Positions 24,300 through 35,377 of a stretch of 64,000 nt of DNA are shown in pieces. Source of the DNA: Ariolimax columbianus. Its lineage: Eukaryota > Mollusca > Gastropoda > Stylommatophora > Arionidae. Location: the NCBI GenBank assembly GCA_036924085.1, contig JAVGWX010000025.1:27880411-27944410 (forward strand). Direction: 5' to 3'. How positions within the stretch are numbered: the first letter of the stretch is position 1; each line of letters opens with the position of its first letter. The notes beneath the pieces were generated by a model that ran no database searches, was not told the origin of the DNA, and was given only the letters and a program-made list of their open reading frames with translations. The position numbers and the translations under genes were made by a program.

Positions 24300-25139
24300 T
24301 TATTAAAGTGGCTTTCTAAATATTGCAGAATCTTGAAATTAGGGATGATCAATCACGATAGAGCATGGGGGAAGATGGAGATCTAGTGTGTACAATCAGC
24401 GAGCTGTTGTATCAATCAGTATCCCTATTCGTCGCCATTTTCCATAACGACAACGGGCACCAGTGGTTCTGCGAGAAGCGCAGTAACACATTGCAAGTGC
24501 GATGTCGTCATCATCAGACGGTTTTGTCTTGATGATGTAACGTGTGCTGGTTTAGGGTTATAGGGAGGAGTAAACTGCGCTGGTCATCAACCTCACTCTC
24601 TCGTCTTGAGCTACCTTGGACCAGTGGAAAGACATGTCGACTGGAGGTAACTCAGGATGGAGGCACTTATGTGTTCACACCTCCCTGTAGACCAGGGGTT
24701 CCTTAAAACCTGCGGGACCGATCTCCTACCATGTCTGTTTGAGAGGCCAGGGCCTTACCTCAGCGGCCTCGAACAGATTGATAAAAATCTGTTAATCCAG
24801 GAAGGTTTAGAGTTCCCTGATCATCATCCAATTCACCACGGCACATACTGATGACAACATATCACTAACAGACACATATAAACAACCATCTTTAATTTAT
24901 TATTTTGTATTTCTTTCTTTCACTCCTTCCCAACATTCTGGATTTCTCTCCATTTCCCGCGTCTTCTAGCTCCCGGTCCAGGTACGTCAAACACGTGATA
25001 CGCTTGCAGACATTGCCCAGTTGCTTGTCACATCCAGCCTCCTAGTCCACAGGTCTCAAACTCACGGCCCCCAGACTGCACGCGATATGCCGTACCATAT
25101 TTCTTCGCTTGAACGGTTATTGATGTCATAAGAGGTAGT
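24300..25139. other. Unassigned region with possible hAT-like ends
   Basis: No gene was recognised in about 840 bp. Two phrases, CAGGGGTTCCTTAAAACC at 24,692 and CAGGTCTCAAACTCACGGCC at 25,051, resemble hAT transposon termini, but they lie in the same orientation and no 8-bp duplication was found. The hAT suggestion is weak. Confidence 0.25.
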
Positions 25140-26110
25140 AAATCGGGACGAAGATAAAGATAAGATATGTGAAGTGTACAAATAAAAAGATAAGATATGT
25201 GAATTGTACAAATATAAAGACAAGATATATTAATTGTACAAAAAAGTTAGGTTCACAAATGTTAATTGTACAAATATTAAGATAAGAGATGTTAATTGTA
25301 CACATATTAAGATAAAATATGTTAATTGTACAAAATAAAGATAAGAGGTATTAATTGTACAAATATAAAGATAAGATATATTAATTGTACAAATATACAG
25401 ATAAGATATGTTAATTGTACAAATATAAAGTTAAGATATGTTAATTGTACACAAATTTAGGTTCACAAATGTTAATCGTACAAAAATAAAGATAAGATAT
25501 GTTAACTGTACAAATATAAAGCTAAGATATGTTAATTGTACACAAATTTAGGTTCACAGATGTTAATTGTACAAATATGAAGATAAGAGATCTTAATTGT
25601 ACAAATATAAAGTTAAGATATATTAATTGTACAAATATTAAGATAAGATATGTTAATTGTACAAATATAAAGATATATGTTAATTGTACAAATATAAATA
25701 TATATGTCAATTGTAAAAATATAAAGATAGATGTCAATTCTACAAATATAAAGTTAAGAGATGTTAATTGCACAAATATAAAGATAAGATATGTTAAGTG
25801 TACAAATATAAAGACAAGATACGTTAATTGTACATATATAAAGACAAGGGAGGTTAATTGTACAAATATAAAGATAAGATATGTTAATTGTAGAACTGTA
25901 CAGATAAGTTATGTTAATTGCACAAATATAAAGATAAAAGATGATAATGGTACATATAAAGTTACGAGATGTATATTGTACTGACATTTAGATAAGAGAT
26001 ATTTATTGTACTCAATATTAGGTAAGAAAAATTAATTGTACACATTTAAAGATAAGATGTAATGATTGTGCACATGTAAAGATAAGAAATATACATTATA
26101 CATGTATAAC
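25140..26110 (+). repeat. AT-rich ~30-bp tandem array
   Basis: About 30 units around TTAATTGTACAAATATAAAG then ATAAGATATG, with frequent single changes and some units carrying TTAGGTTCACAAATG. Diverged continuations lie at 27,643-27,800, 29,131-29,320 and 29,615-29,810, so later insertions have broken up a once larger field. Confidence 0.93.
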
Positions 26111-26129
26111 GATAAGGGATATTAACTGT

Positions 26130-27350
26130 ACGCATATACATATAAAATATTATTTGTAGACAAATAGAGATAAGAGATATTAACTGTACGCATATACACA
26201 TAAAATATTATTTGTAGACAAATAGAGATAAGAGATATTAACTGTACGCATTTACATATAAAATATTATTTGTAGACAAATAGAGATAAGAGATATTAAC
26301 TGTTCGCATATACATATAAAATATTATTTGTAGACAAATAGAGATAAGAGATATTAACTGTTCGCATATACATATAAAATATTATTTGTAGACAAATAGA
26401 GATAAGAGATATTAACTGTACGCATTTACATATAAAATATTATTTGTAGACAAATAGAGATAAGAGATATTAACTGTACGCATTTACATATAAAATATTA
26501 TTTGTAGACAAATAGAGATAAGAGATATTAACTGTTCGCATATACATATAAAATATTATTTGTAGACAAATAGAGATAAGAGATATTAACTGTTCGCATA
26601 TACATATAAAATATTATTTGTAGACAAATAGAGATAAGAGATATTAACTGTTCGCATATACATATAAAATATTATTTGTAGACAAATAGAGATAAGAGAT
26701 ATTAACTGTACGCATTTACATATAAAATATTATTTGTAGACAAATAGAGATAAGAGATATTAACTGTTCGCATATACATATAAAATATTATTTGTAGACA
26801 AATAGAGATAAGAGATATTAACTGTTCGCATATACATATAAAATATTATTTGTAGACAAATAGAGATAAGAGATATTAACTGTTCGCATATACATATAAA
26901 ATATTATTTGTAGACAAATAGAGATAAGAGATATTAACTGTTCGCATATACATATAAAATATTATTTGTAGACAAATAGAGATAAGAGATATTAACTGTA
27001 CGCATTTACATATAAAATATGATCTGTAGACAAATAGAGATAAGAGATATTAACTGTTCGCATATACATATAAAATATTATTTGTAGACAAATAGAGATA
27101 AGAGATATTAACTGTACGCATTTACATATAAAATATTATCTGTAGACAAATAGAGATAAGAGATATTAACTGTACGCATTTACATATAAAATATGATCTG
27201 TAGACAAATAGAGATAAGAGATATTAACTGTACGCATTTACATATAAAATATGATCTGTAGACAAATAGAGATAAGAGATATTAACTGTTCGCATATACA
27301 TATAAAATATTATTTGTAGACAAATAGAGATAAGAGATATTAACTTTACA
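26130..27350 (+). repeat. 58-bp AT-rich tandem array
   Basis: About 21 units of 58 bp (TAAAATATTATTTGTAGACA, AATAGAGATAAGAGATATTA, ACTGTTCGCATATACATA). Two main forms, ACTGTTCGCATATAC and ACTGTACGCATTTAC, alternate in blocks. It shares the GATAAGAGAT...TTAACTGTA phrase with the 30-bp array and is probably derived from it. It ends at the insertion of an I-like LINE fragment. Confidence 0.95.
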
Positions 27351-27351
27351 C

Positions 27352-27642
27352 ATCTGCTGAGAACCCAACACATCCCACTAAACAAACACCTGAACAGAAT
27401 CCACCACAACCCACTCCAGCATGCAAGCTGTGTACACACCAATATGACACAGTTGGTCATCATCTCTTTGAGTGCTCAGCTCTCAATGACTTTAGGAAAA
27501 GGCTTCTTCCTCCGTGGCCAAATACATAACACACTTGTTCTGGCACTAGACAAAAGCTGATAAGCACGTGCAGATACCATTATATGGAATTGGGCCAAAG
27601 GGCGAGAGCCCGAAAGATGCTGGATCTGTAACAACAACAACG
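27352..27642 (+). mobile_element. I-like LINE 3' end inserted in the AT-rich array
   Basis: Encodes LLRTQHIPLNKHLNRI and, in a shifted frame, HHLFECSALNDFRK, then RARARKMLDL, stop, and an (AAC)n tail. The same terminal peptide with a C-x2-C...H-x4-C knuckle occurs at 34,330-34,680. AT-rich array lies on both sides, so this is a 5'-truncated insertion into the array. The frame is broken between the two blocks. Confidence 0.75.
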
Positions 27643-27819
27643 GTACACATGTAAAGATCAAATATATTAATTGTACACATATAAAGATAAGAGGCATTTA
27701 TGGAAGCAAATATAAAGATGAAATGTATTCATTTGTATAATTATAAAGATCTGAGTAATTAATCTACACAATTTAAAGATACACGTTCGAAATTAGCACC
27801 ATGATTGACTTGGCCTGGC

Positions 27820-28165
27820 TTCGTTCGTTCTAAATCTCCCGCTACCAAATCCAAGGGCTTAAGTAGCAGAATGTAGTCCAGAGAACGGAATGCGTTGTGT
27901 CGTAGTTTACAGCTTGACTACGATATTTGCACCTTTCAGTCCAACACATTCGACTTCAGCAAGCATTTTATAGTACTGGGTTAGCATTGCTTAATCGATC
28001 CCTTCTCCTTAGCCAGTCTGCCCTGCTGCAGCCTGTTATCCAGGATCACCGCGTGGAGGCGTAGAAGGGTCTTGGCAGATCTAGTTCGCTGGCCCTGACA
28101 CTAGCAGTCAGCTATGGGTTGCTGACCGCTGCAGCTCATGCGCTGCTCAACATGTTGATCCCCAG
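27820..28165 (-). repeat. Dispersed repeat U2, left arm of inverted duplication
   Basis: Near-full-length U2 on the minus strand, from GCTGCAGCGGTCAGCAACCC to TAGAACGAACGAAGCCAGGC. A few changes distinguish it from the right-arm copy (for example GATCGATTAAGCAATG for GATCGAAGAGGGAATG). Confidence 0.7.
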
Positions 28166-28189
28166 CACCAATATAAAGATAAGAGTTAC

Positions 28190-28490
28190 TAACTGTGAGA
28201 CATGGCATTATACCAGCCATGGCTAGTATGTTTGTATAGAGCAGCATAGATGGCGCCTAACAGGCTGTGGATCTACTTTGCTGTAGTGTTTGAGTCCATT
28301 AAGATGAACTCACACATCGGTTAACCACTCTCCGTATGCGCATGTGCCAATGCAGCGGAGTTTCAAGCTGCTCGAGCCTAACCCGATAAGCAGGACGCCC
28401 TTCTCTCGGCAACAGCCAGTTCATACCAGAGCTGGGACCTGCTCAGGAACATCTGCTCTTGTAGAAGTACAGGTCGACTAAGAATTGACC
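28190..28490 (+). repeat. Dispersed repeat U1 in the spacer of the inverted duplication
   Basis: Runs from GTGAGACATGGCATTATACC through AGATGGCGCCTAACAGGCTG and CATACCAGAGCTGGGACC to TTGTAGAAGTACAGGTCGAC. No array is present between the last two phrases, so it shows the unexpanded state of the site that is expanded at 57,288-59,045. Confidence 0.7.
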
Positions 28491-28574
28491 TGAAGATGAT
28501 GCGATCAAATAGCTAATGTGTATTATTTGGCGTAGATATAAAGAAAATGCATAGATAGTACCTATCGGAAACTG

Positions 28575-29130
28575 ACTCAATCAGATGTAAGTTGGATGTG
28601 TTGGACCAGTCAAGCTTTAAACTATGGCACAGCGCGTTCCATTCTCTGGACTACATTCTGCTACTGAAGCCTTTTCAGGGTTTGGTAGTAGGAGAGATCA
28701 AGATGCTCAGCAGCACATGAGCTGCAGTGGTCAGCGACCCATAGCTGACTGCTAGCGTCAGGGCCAGCGAACCAGAGCTGCCAAGACCCTTCTACACCTC
28801 CACACGGGGATCCTGGATAACAGACTGCAGCAGGGCAGACTGGCTAAGGAGAAGGGATCGAAGAGGGAATGCTAACCCGGTACTCAAAAAATGCTTGATG
28901 AAGTCGGATGTGTTGGACCGCAAGGTGCAAATATCGCAGCCAAGCTGTAAACTACAATACAACGCATTCAGTTCTCTGGACTACATTCTGCTACTTAAGC
29001 CCTTTCAGGGTTTGGTGGTGGGAGATTGAGAATGAACGAAGAAGAAGAAGAAGGTAGTGGGAGATTGAGAACAAACGAAGAGGAAGAAGAAGAAGAAGGT
29101 AGCGGGAGATTGAGAACAAACGAAGCCAGG
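28575..29130 (+). repeat. Dispersed repeat U2, partial copy plus right-arm copy
   Basis: A U2 3' half (28,575-28,710) is followed by a complete copy (28,715-29,040). The terminal GGGAGATTGAGAACGAACGA phrase and (GAA)n tail are then repeated twice more, giving three U2 ends in a row by 29,130. Confidence 0.7.
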
Positions 29131-29334
29131 CCTAGCCATATTGGTGCTAATTTCAATCGTGTATCTTTAAATTGTGTAAATTAATTACTTTTATCTTTAT
29201 AATTATACCAATGAATACATTTTATCTTCATATTTGTTCCCATCAATACCTCTTATCTGTATATGTGTATAATTAATATATGTTATCTTTACATGTGTAC
29301 AGTTGTTGTACAAAAATGAAGATAATACCATAAA

Positions 29335-29608
29335 GAAAAAAAAAGGCAAAAGCCGCCGTCCATCGTAGACGATGATGGCATAATGTATTTGCTAGCGATA
29401 TTTTTTTTAGTCAGGATTAACTGCGCTACTTTTTATCCTCACTCTTTCGTCTCGTGCTGCACGTCCCCAGTAGCAAGTCAAGGACAAGACGACTAGGTGC
29501 CCACTACGAGATGCAGGGGACTCTGTGAAAAAGACGGCTGTCCGGAGTCGAACCCACACCAGCTGATCACGAAGGCAAAAGGCGTAACCACTTCGCCATT
29601 AAATCCTC
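29335..29608 (-). mobile_element. tRNA-derived SINE B, copy 2
   Basis: Reverse complement of SINE B: from the right, CCATTAAATCCTC (head), the B box complement GGAGTCGAACCCACA, GATGCAGGGGACTCTG, CTACTTTTTATCCTCACTCT and GCCGCCGTCCATCGTAGACG at the left. An A-rich stretch lies at the 3' side. It sits in decayed AT-rich array. Confidence 0.8.
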
Positions 29609-29814
29609 AATAATTATTACATAAACACATACATAAAGACGGCAAATATTTCAATGACTTTGCTTGCAAGATGAGAAATAATAAAGTTTACAGATATAAA
29701 GATAAGAATTTAGTGAAACTATAAAGATAGTCAATGTGGTATTGGCACATCTATACAGATAACAGATTTTAGTTTTGTGCGCATATAAAAACAATATTAA
29801 ATAATTAAATTAAA

Positions 29815-30610
29815 TAATAAAAACAATTTAGATAAAATTCGAGAATGGTCTGTAAGCCGGCAAATGGAGTTTAATGTAGATAAATGTACAGTCATCCACT
29901 TGGGTAGATCCAATATGATACATAATTACAGAATGGGAGAAAACAATATTAGAAAGATAGATAAGGAAAGGGACCTAGGGGTTATATTAGATCATACAGG
30001 TAAGGTGAGTGAGTAAGTTCAGGTAGCAGTGAAAAAGGCAAATGCAATGTTAGGTATTATAAAAAGAAATATTAAACATAGGAGCAAGGAAGTGATAATC
30101 AAACTGTATAAAGCTTTAGTTAGACCTATATCACAGAGGGGATATAAACAAGCTGGAAAGAATAAAATAAGAGTGACAAAGATGATAGTGGGATTCCAGA
30201 ATTACAGTTATGAGGAAAGATTCAGAAAACCCGGCCTACAGTGTCTCGAAGAGAGAAGAATTCGTGGTGACTTAATACAAGTTTATAAGATGATCAGAGG
30301 AATGGATAAATTAGACTATAACAAGTTTTTTTAAAAATAAATATAGCCACCCACAAGAACAAGAGAGCATAGCTACAAATTAATTAAAGAAAGGTCCAGA
30401 TTAGATATTAGGAAATACTTTTTTAAGTAAGAGAGTAGTGAATTCTTGGAATGCATTGCCACGGGGGTTAGTGGAGGTAGGGACAGTTAATGCATTTAAG
30501 AATAAATTGTATGCGCATAGCTTTGAGATCGAGGTGATTTAAATGAAACTGGTTGTATACATACTCTGCAGAATCTTCTAAACCAGTATAAAGAAGTTAA
30601 GTTAAGTTAA
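29815..30610 (+). mobile_element. CR1/L2-like LINE, 3' portion, copy 2
   Basis: Encodes LDKIREWSVSRQMEFNVDKC, TVIHLGRSN, KERDLGVILDHTGKVSE, KANAMLGIIKRNIKHRSKEV, FQNYSYEERFR and CLEERRIRGDLIQVYKMIRG. This is the stretch after the RT palm up to the C-terminus. A stop interrupts after KVSE and about 20 codons around VRPRLEYCVQVWSP are deleted. The 3' end has the CTGGTT/AACCAG hairpin and (GTTAA) tail. It is inactive. Confidence 0.85.
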
Positions 30611-30929
30611 TACAAATTTATTGACACAAAATTAATGATAAATATTGATGAAACTAACGTAAAGTACGAAGATAGTACGCAGTATACACTTTCGTTAAGT
30701 GCAAATCGTCTTCTTGATGCTACTAATAATTATTTGTGTTAGTGTTTGTATTGAACACTCAATGTAGAGATTAATATTGGTCCACGCTCCTTAGGCAGCA
30801 AAGACTACGATGGATTGGTTATGTTCATCGCATGGAAAATTGTCGCATCCTCAAAGATATCCTCAATGGACTGTTAGGGATAACAAGAGAACAGCCGTCC
30901 GACCATAGTTAAGGATCAAAGATGTGTGC

Positions 30930-31396
30930 TACACCTATACGTGTCTATCCTGGATAACAGGCTGCAGCAGGGCAGACTGGCTAAAGAGAAGAGATTGAAG
31001 AGGGAATTCTAACCCAGTACTCAAAAAATTCTTGCTGAAGTCGGATGTATTGGACCGAAAAGTGCAAATATCGCAGTCAAGCTGTAAACTACGACACAAC
31101 GCATTCCATTCTCTGGACTACATTCTGCTACTTTATTGGGAAATATTATTTTAGTCAGAGAGTGGTGTCTGCTTGGAATGCATTGCCAGGGGAGGTAGTG
31201 GAGGCAGGGACAGTTAATGCATTTAAGAATAAATTGGATGCGCATAGCTTTTAGAACAAGGTGATGTAAATGTAACTGGTTGTATACAGACTCTGCATGG
31301 ACTTCTAAACCAGTATAAAGACGTTAAGTTAAGTTAAGTTACTTAAGCCCTTTCAGTGTTTAGTAGTGGGAGATTGAGAACGAACGAACCCAAGCC
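30930..31396 (+). repeat. U2 insertion with 12-bp target duplication
   Basis: A 5'-truncated U2 begins at TACACCTATACG and ends GAGAACGAACGAACCCAAGC. AAAGATGTGTGC occurs at 30,918-30,929 and 31,397-31,408. A 5' truncation, a variable pentanucleotide-like tail and a 12-bp duplication are the marks of LINE-driven retroposition, so U2 is probably a SINE or the 3' end of a LINE. The copy is itself interrupted at 31,134-31,340. Confidence 0.75.
31134..31340 (+). mobile_element. CR1/L2-like LINE 3' end nested in U2
   Basis: Encodes the terminal peptide YFSQRVVSAWNALPGEVVEA, GTVNAFKNKLDAHSF, stop. The hairpin and (GTTAA)3 tail follow. TACTT is present on both sides (31,129-31,133 and 31,340-31,344). 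A 69-codon open frame here runs from U2 into the LINE and is accidental. Confidence 0.8.
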
Positions 31397-31649
31397 AAAG
31401 ATGTGTGCGTTCGGGATATGTAGGTCCTGGACATGAGTCTGACATCCTGGAAAGACGAATCTGCAGACCGATCCAGGTTGAGATGTACCCTGAAGGGACA
31501 CCTCACGCGCTTGATGAAAAGAAGCTCTTGCAACACAGAGAAGCGAAAATACGATGTCGCAAGGAGAAAGAAAATAAAAAAGCTAAAAAGATATTATTTT
31601 GTTTACCACTACAAAGTTTTGTCATCCTATTGTCAGGCAGCTCAAAAAA

Positions 31650-31803
31650 CTATTGATACCTTGGAAATTGGTTGGAAAAACTATTGATACCTTGGAAATT
31701 GAATGGAAAAACTATTGATACCTTGGAAATTGAATGGAAAAACTATTGATATCTTGGAAATTGAATGGAAAAACTATTGATACCTTGGAAATTGAATAGA
31801 ATT
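31650..31803 (+). repeat. 31-bp tandem array downstream of a LINE ORF
   Basis: About five units of GGAAAAACTATTGATACCTT then GGAAATTGAAT, only tens of bases past the end of the split LINE ORF. Confidence 0.9.
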
Positions 31804-32105
31804 GTTGAATGGAATCATCTATGCAATGATAGATCTGTATTTAAGGTCACCATAAAAGCAGGTTATGGTATTAATGTTGTATAGTCAACAGATCCTCTGA
31901 TCCTTGCTGGGAGATCTGTTCGAACTACGAATATGAAAACACTGCACTTCAAGTCCGTACCATCTGATATCTCCCTCAACGGATAGAGACATTATTTTTG
32001 CAGACTCAATGTCCGTCCTTCAAGTATTGTACGATGCTGGTCATTGCAGACCTGACCTTATTCAAATATCTATGGACATTGACCACATTATCACTTCCCA
32101 TGTCA

Positions 32106-32340
32106 GGGGACGGCGTGAGCTAGTGGTTAAGTGGCAAGGCTCACAGCCAGAAGGTGCTGCGTTCGATCCCCACCACAGCACCGGTCGTTACCCCGGGAAG
32201 CAAACCCTTAGATAATGCAGGAGGAAGCAGACCCTTACATAAAATGCGTGCTGAAGTCGGATGTACAATAAAAACCACAGTGCAACGCAGACCGCCTTGT
32301 GGATTAGAGAAATAAGGCGAACGCAAAAAAAATAAAAAAA
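32106..32340 (+). mobile_element. tRNA-derived SINE A inside the LINE RNase H region
   Basis: The head has an A box (GAGCTAGTGGTTAAGTGG) and B box (GCGTTCGATCCCC). The body contains AAGCAAACCCTTAGA, GAAGCAGACCCTTACATAAA, GCTGAAGTCGGATG and an A-rich tail. Flanks show an 11-bp target duplication with one mismatch: TTCCCATGTCA (32,095-32,105) and TTCCTATGTCA (32,341-32,351). Other copies lie at 43,931, 44,313 (minus), 54,001 and 61,588. Confidence 0.9.
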
Positions 32341-33026
32341 TTCCTATGTCATCAAAATAGCTCTGCAGTGGATCTCTGGACACTCAAACACACCTGGCAA
32401 TGACCAGGCACATTGACCACACTATCACTTCCCATGTCGTCAAGATAGCTCTGTAGTGGATCCCTGGACACTCAAACACACCTGGCAATGACCAGGCACA
32501 TTGACCACACTATCACTTCCCATGTCGTCAAGATAGCTCTGTAGTGGATCCCTGGACACTCAAACACACCTGGCAATGACCAGGCACATTGACCACACTA
32601 TCACTTCCCATGTCGTCAAGATAGCTCTGTAGTGGATCCCTGGACACTCAAACACACCTGGCAATGACCAGGCACATTGACCACACTATCACTTCCCATG
32701 TCGTCAAGATAGCTCTGTAGTGGATCCCTGGACACTCAAACACATCTGGCAATGACCAGGCACATTGACCACACTATCACTTCCCATGTCGTCAAGATAG
32801 CTCTGTAGTGGATCCCTGGACACTCAAACACACCTGGCAATGACCAGGCACATTGACCACACTATCACTTCCCATGTCGTCAAGATAGCTCTGTAGTGGA
32901 TCCCTGGACACTCAAACACACCTGGCAATGACCAGGCACATTGACCACACTATCACTTCCCATGTCGTCAAGATAGCTCTGTAGTGGATCCCTGGACACT
33001 CAAACACACCTGGCAATGACCAGGCA
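32341..33026 (+). repeat. 88-bp tandem array derived from LINE RNase H
   Basis: About seven full units plus one interrupted by the SINE. Each unit holds CACATTGACCACACTATCAC, CATGTCGTCAAGATAGCTC and CACTCAAACACACCTGGCAA; units start at 32,409 and 32,497. Translated, a unit covers the segment ending in WxPGHSNTPGNDQA. The period 88 is not divisible by three, so the LINE frame cannot pass through. Confidence 0.93.
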
Positions 33027-33051
33027 GACAAACCAGCAAAGGAGGGATCAA

Positions 33052-34307
33052 GACAAGAATAGCCACACACATGAACAACTTTCCATAAGAACAGCCACAC
33101 ACATCAACAACTTTCCACAAGAACAGCCACACACATGAACAACTTTCCATAAGAACAGCCACACACATGAACAACTATCCATAAGAACAGCCACACACAT
33201 GAACAACTTTCCATAAGAACAGCCACACACATGAATAACTTTCCATAAGAACAGCCACACACATGAACAACTTTCCATAAGAACAGCCACACACATGAAC
33301 AACTTTCCATAAGAACAGCCACACACATGAACAACTTTCCATAAGAACAGCCACACACATCAACAACTTTCCATAAAAACAGCCACACACATGAACAACT
33401 TTCCATAAGAACAGCCACACACATGAACAACTTTCCATAAGAACAGCCACACACATGAACAACTTTTCATAAGAACAGCCACACACATGAACAACTTTCC
33501 ATAAGAACAGCCACACACATGAACAACTTTTCATAAGAACAGCCACACACATCAACAACTTCCTATAAGAATAGCCACACACATGAATAACTTTCCATAA
33601 GAACAGCCACACACATCAACAACTTTCCATAAGAACAGCCACACACATCAACAACTTTCCATAAGAACAGCCACACATATCAACAACTTTCCATAAGAAC
33701 AGTCACACACATGAACAACTTTCCATAAGAACAGCCACACACATCAACAACTTTCCATAAGAACAGCCACACACATGAACAACTTTCCATAAAAACAGCC
33801 ACACACAGGAACAACTTTCCATAAGAACAGCCACACACATCAACAACTTTCCACAAGAACAGCCACATACTTGAACAACTTTCCATAAGAACAGCCACAC
33901 ACATGAACAACTTTCCATAGGAAGAGCCACACACATCAACAACTTTCCATAAGAACAGCCACACACATGAATAACTTTCCATAAGAACAGCCACACACAT
34001 CAACAACTTTCCATAAGAACAGCCACACACATCAACAACTTTCCATAAGAACAGCCACACATATCAACAACTTTCCATAAGAACAGTCACACACATGAAC
34101 AACTTTCCATAAGAACAGCCACACACATCAACAACTTTCCATAAGAACAGCCACACACATGAACAACTTTCCATAAGAACAGCCACACACATCAACAACT
34201 TTCCATAAGAACAGCCACACACATGAACAACTTTCCATAAGAACAGCCACACACATGAACAACTTTCCATAAGAACAGCCACACACATCAACAACTTTCA
34301 ATAAGAA
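33052..34307 (+). repeat. 32-bp tandem array in the LINE spacer after RNase H
   Basis: About 39 units of AAGAACAGCCACACACATGA then ACAACTTTCCAT, differing mainly at ATGAACAAC/ATCAACAAC. It begins right after AGGAGGGATCAAGACAAGAA (the sequence following the RNase H end) and stops where LINE sequence resumes (AGCAAACAAAGGAACTTGGC). Minus-strand frames of CGCSYGKLFMCVAVLMESC type are by-products. Confidence 0.93.
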
Positions 34308-34741
34308 CAGCAAACAAAGGAACTTGGCTGAACAGATGGGCCATGGCAAACACGGGGAGGGAAGTCTACAGACATATGTCAAGCCCCAGCCCAAATGACA
34401 GAGTAAATCAACTTACAAGGAAGGATCACGGCACCATTTTCCGAATGAGAATCCAACACATCCTACTAAACAAACAGATGAACAGAATCCAAGCACAACC
34501 CACTCCTGAGTGCCAGTTGTGTATAAACCCGTATGAAACCCCTGATCATCTCTTTGAGTGCTCGCCGCTAAACGATCTTAGAACTATTCTTCTTTCTTCG
34601 ACACCAGATATATGGACCACGGCCAATGGCACAAGACAACCAACAAACATGTGAGGTAGCATTACATTGTAATAGTATGTCATCACAACACAATGACAAA
34701 AAGAAACATAAATAATCTTGAAGATTGGTCACTGAACTTAG

Positions 34742-35352
34742 GTCTGATGGTACTGGGAGACATGGTATCTGATGGTACTGGGAGATATGGTATCTGATGG
34801 TAATGTGAGATATGGTATCTGATGGTACTGGGAGATATGGTATCTGATGGTACTGGAAGATATGGTACTGTGAGATAGGGTATCTAATGGTACTGGGAGA
34901 TATGGTATCTGATGGTAATATGAGATATGGTATCTGATGGTACTGGGAGATATGGTATCTGATGGGACTGGGATATATGGTATCTGATCGTACTGGGAGA
35001 CACGGTATCTGATGGTGACGGGATCTGATGGTACTGGGAGACATGGTATCTGATGGTACTGGGAGACATGGTATCTGATGGTACTGGGAGACACAGGATC
35101 TGATGGTACTTGGAGACATGGTATCTGATGGGGACATGAGATATGATGGTACTGGGAGACATGATATATGATAGTACTTGGAGACATGGTATCTGATGGT
35201 ACTGGGAGACATGGTATCTGATGGTACTTGGATACATGAGATCTGATGGTACTGGGAGACACAATATATGATGGTGACACAGGATCTGATGGTACTGGGA
35301 GACACGGTATCTGATGGTGACACGAATCTGCTGGTACTGGGAGACATGGTAC
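34742..35352 (+). repeat. 25-bp tandem array
   Basis: About 24 units of GATGGTACTGGGAGATATGG plus TATCT, with ATATGG and ACATGG forms grouped in the left and right halves. It starts about 60 bp past the end of the I-like LINE. Long minus-strand frames (SPSTIRYHVSQYHQIPCLPV type) follow from the short period and rare stops. Confidence 0.93.
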
Positions 35353-35377
35353 TACAAGAGCTAGATTAATTCATATA

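Larger units (their letters stand above)
27643..29320. repeat. Inverted duplication of array edge plus U2
   Basis: The left arm (27,643-28,165) holds AT-rich array then U2 in minus orientation. The right arm (about 28,715-29,320) holds U2 in plus orientation then the same AT-rich sequence reversed. The match crosses the U2/array junction on both sides (GCCAGGCC, then GCTAATTTC, GTGTATCTTTAAATTGTGTA, ATTAATTAC), so this is a duplicated segment and not two independent U2 insertions. The right arm has about 90 extra bp of repeated U2 tail. The spacer carries U1. Confidence 0.8.
30780..31600 (+). mobile_element. RTE-like LINE C-terminus split by a U2 insertion
   Basis: Part one (30,780-30,929) encodes LLRQQRLRWIGYVHRMENCR, ILKDIL and KMC. 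Part two (31,397-31,600) resumes at KDVCVRDM and SLTSWKDESADRSRLRCTLK. These are consecutive parts of one LINE C-terminus (RLRWxGHVxRM, KDVCxRDM, W..xAADR). Between them lies U2, with a 12-bp duplication AAAGATGTGTGC on each side. A short 31-bp array follows the ORF end. Confidence 0.75.
31905..34680 (+). mobile_element. RNase H-bearing I-like LINE fragment expanded by two arrays
   Basis: Order along the plus strand: an RNase H-like part (IIFADSMSVLQVLYDAGHCR, PDLI), the RNase H end (KIALQWISGHSNTPGNDQA), a spacer, then EVYRHMSSPSPNDRVNQL, HGTIFRMRIQHILLNKQMNR and the knuckle CQLCINPYETPDHLFEC. The QW-x-GH...G-N-x-x-A-D signature is the C-terminal RNase H motif of I-type LINEs. Within this order sit SINE A (32,106), an 88-bp array over the RNase H end and a 32-bp array in the spacer after it. 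Only about 0.9 kb is original LINE sequence. RT is missing and frames are broken. Confidence 0.8.

Noticed and set aside
24692..25075. A hAT transposon between two CAG-type ends
   Set aside because: The two ends are in the same orientation, no 8-bp target duplication and no transposase were found.
31045..31254. 69-aa ORF as a gene
   Set aside because: It crosses from U2 into a nested LINE tail; the fusion is an accident of insertion.
30590..31345. GTTAA repeats as telomeric sequence
   Set aside because: They are short, directly follow LINE 3' ends, and are not the TTAGGG or TTAGG type.
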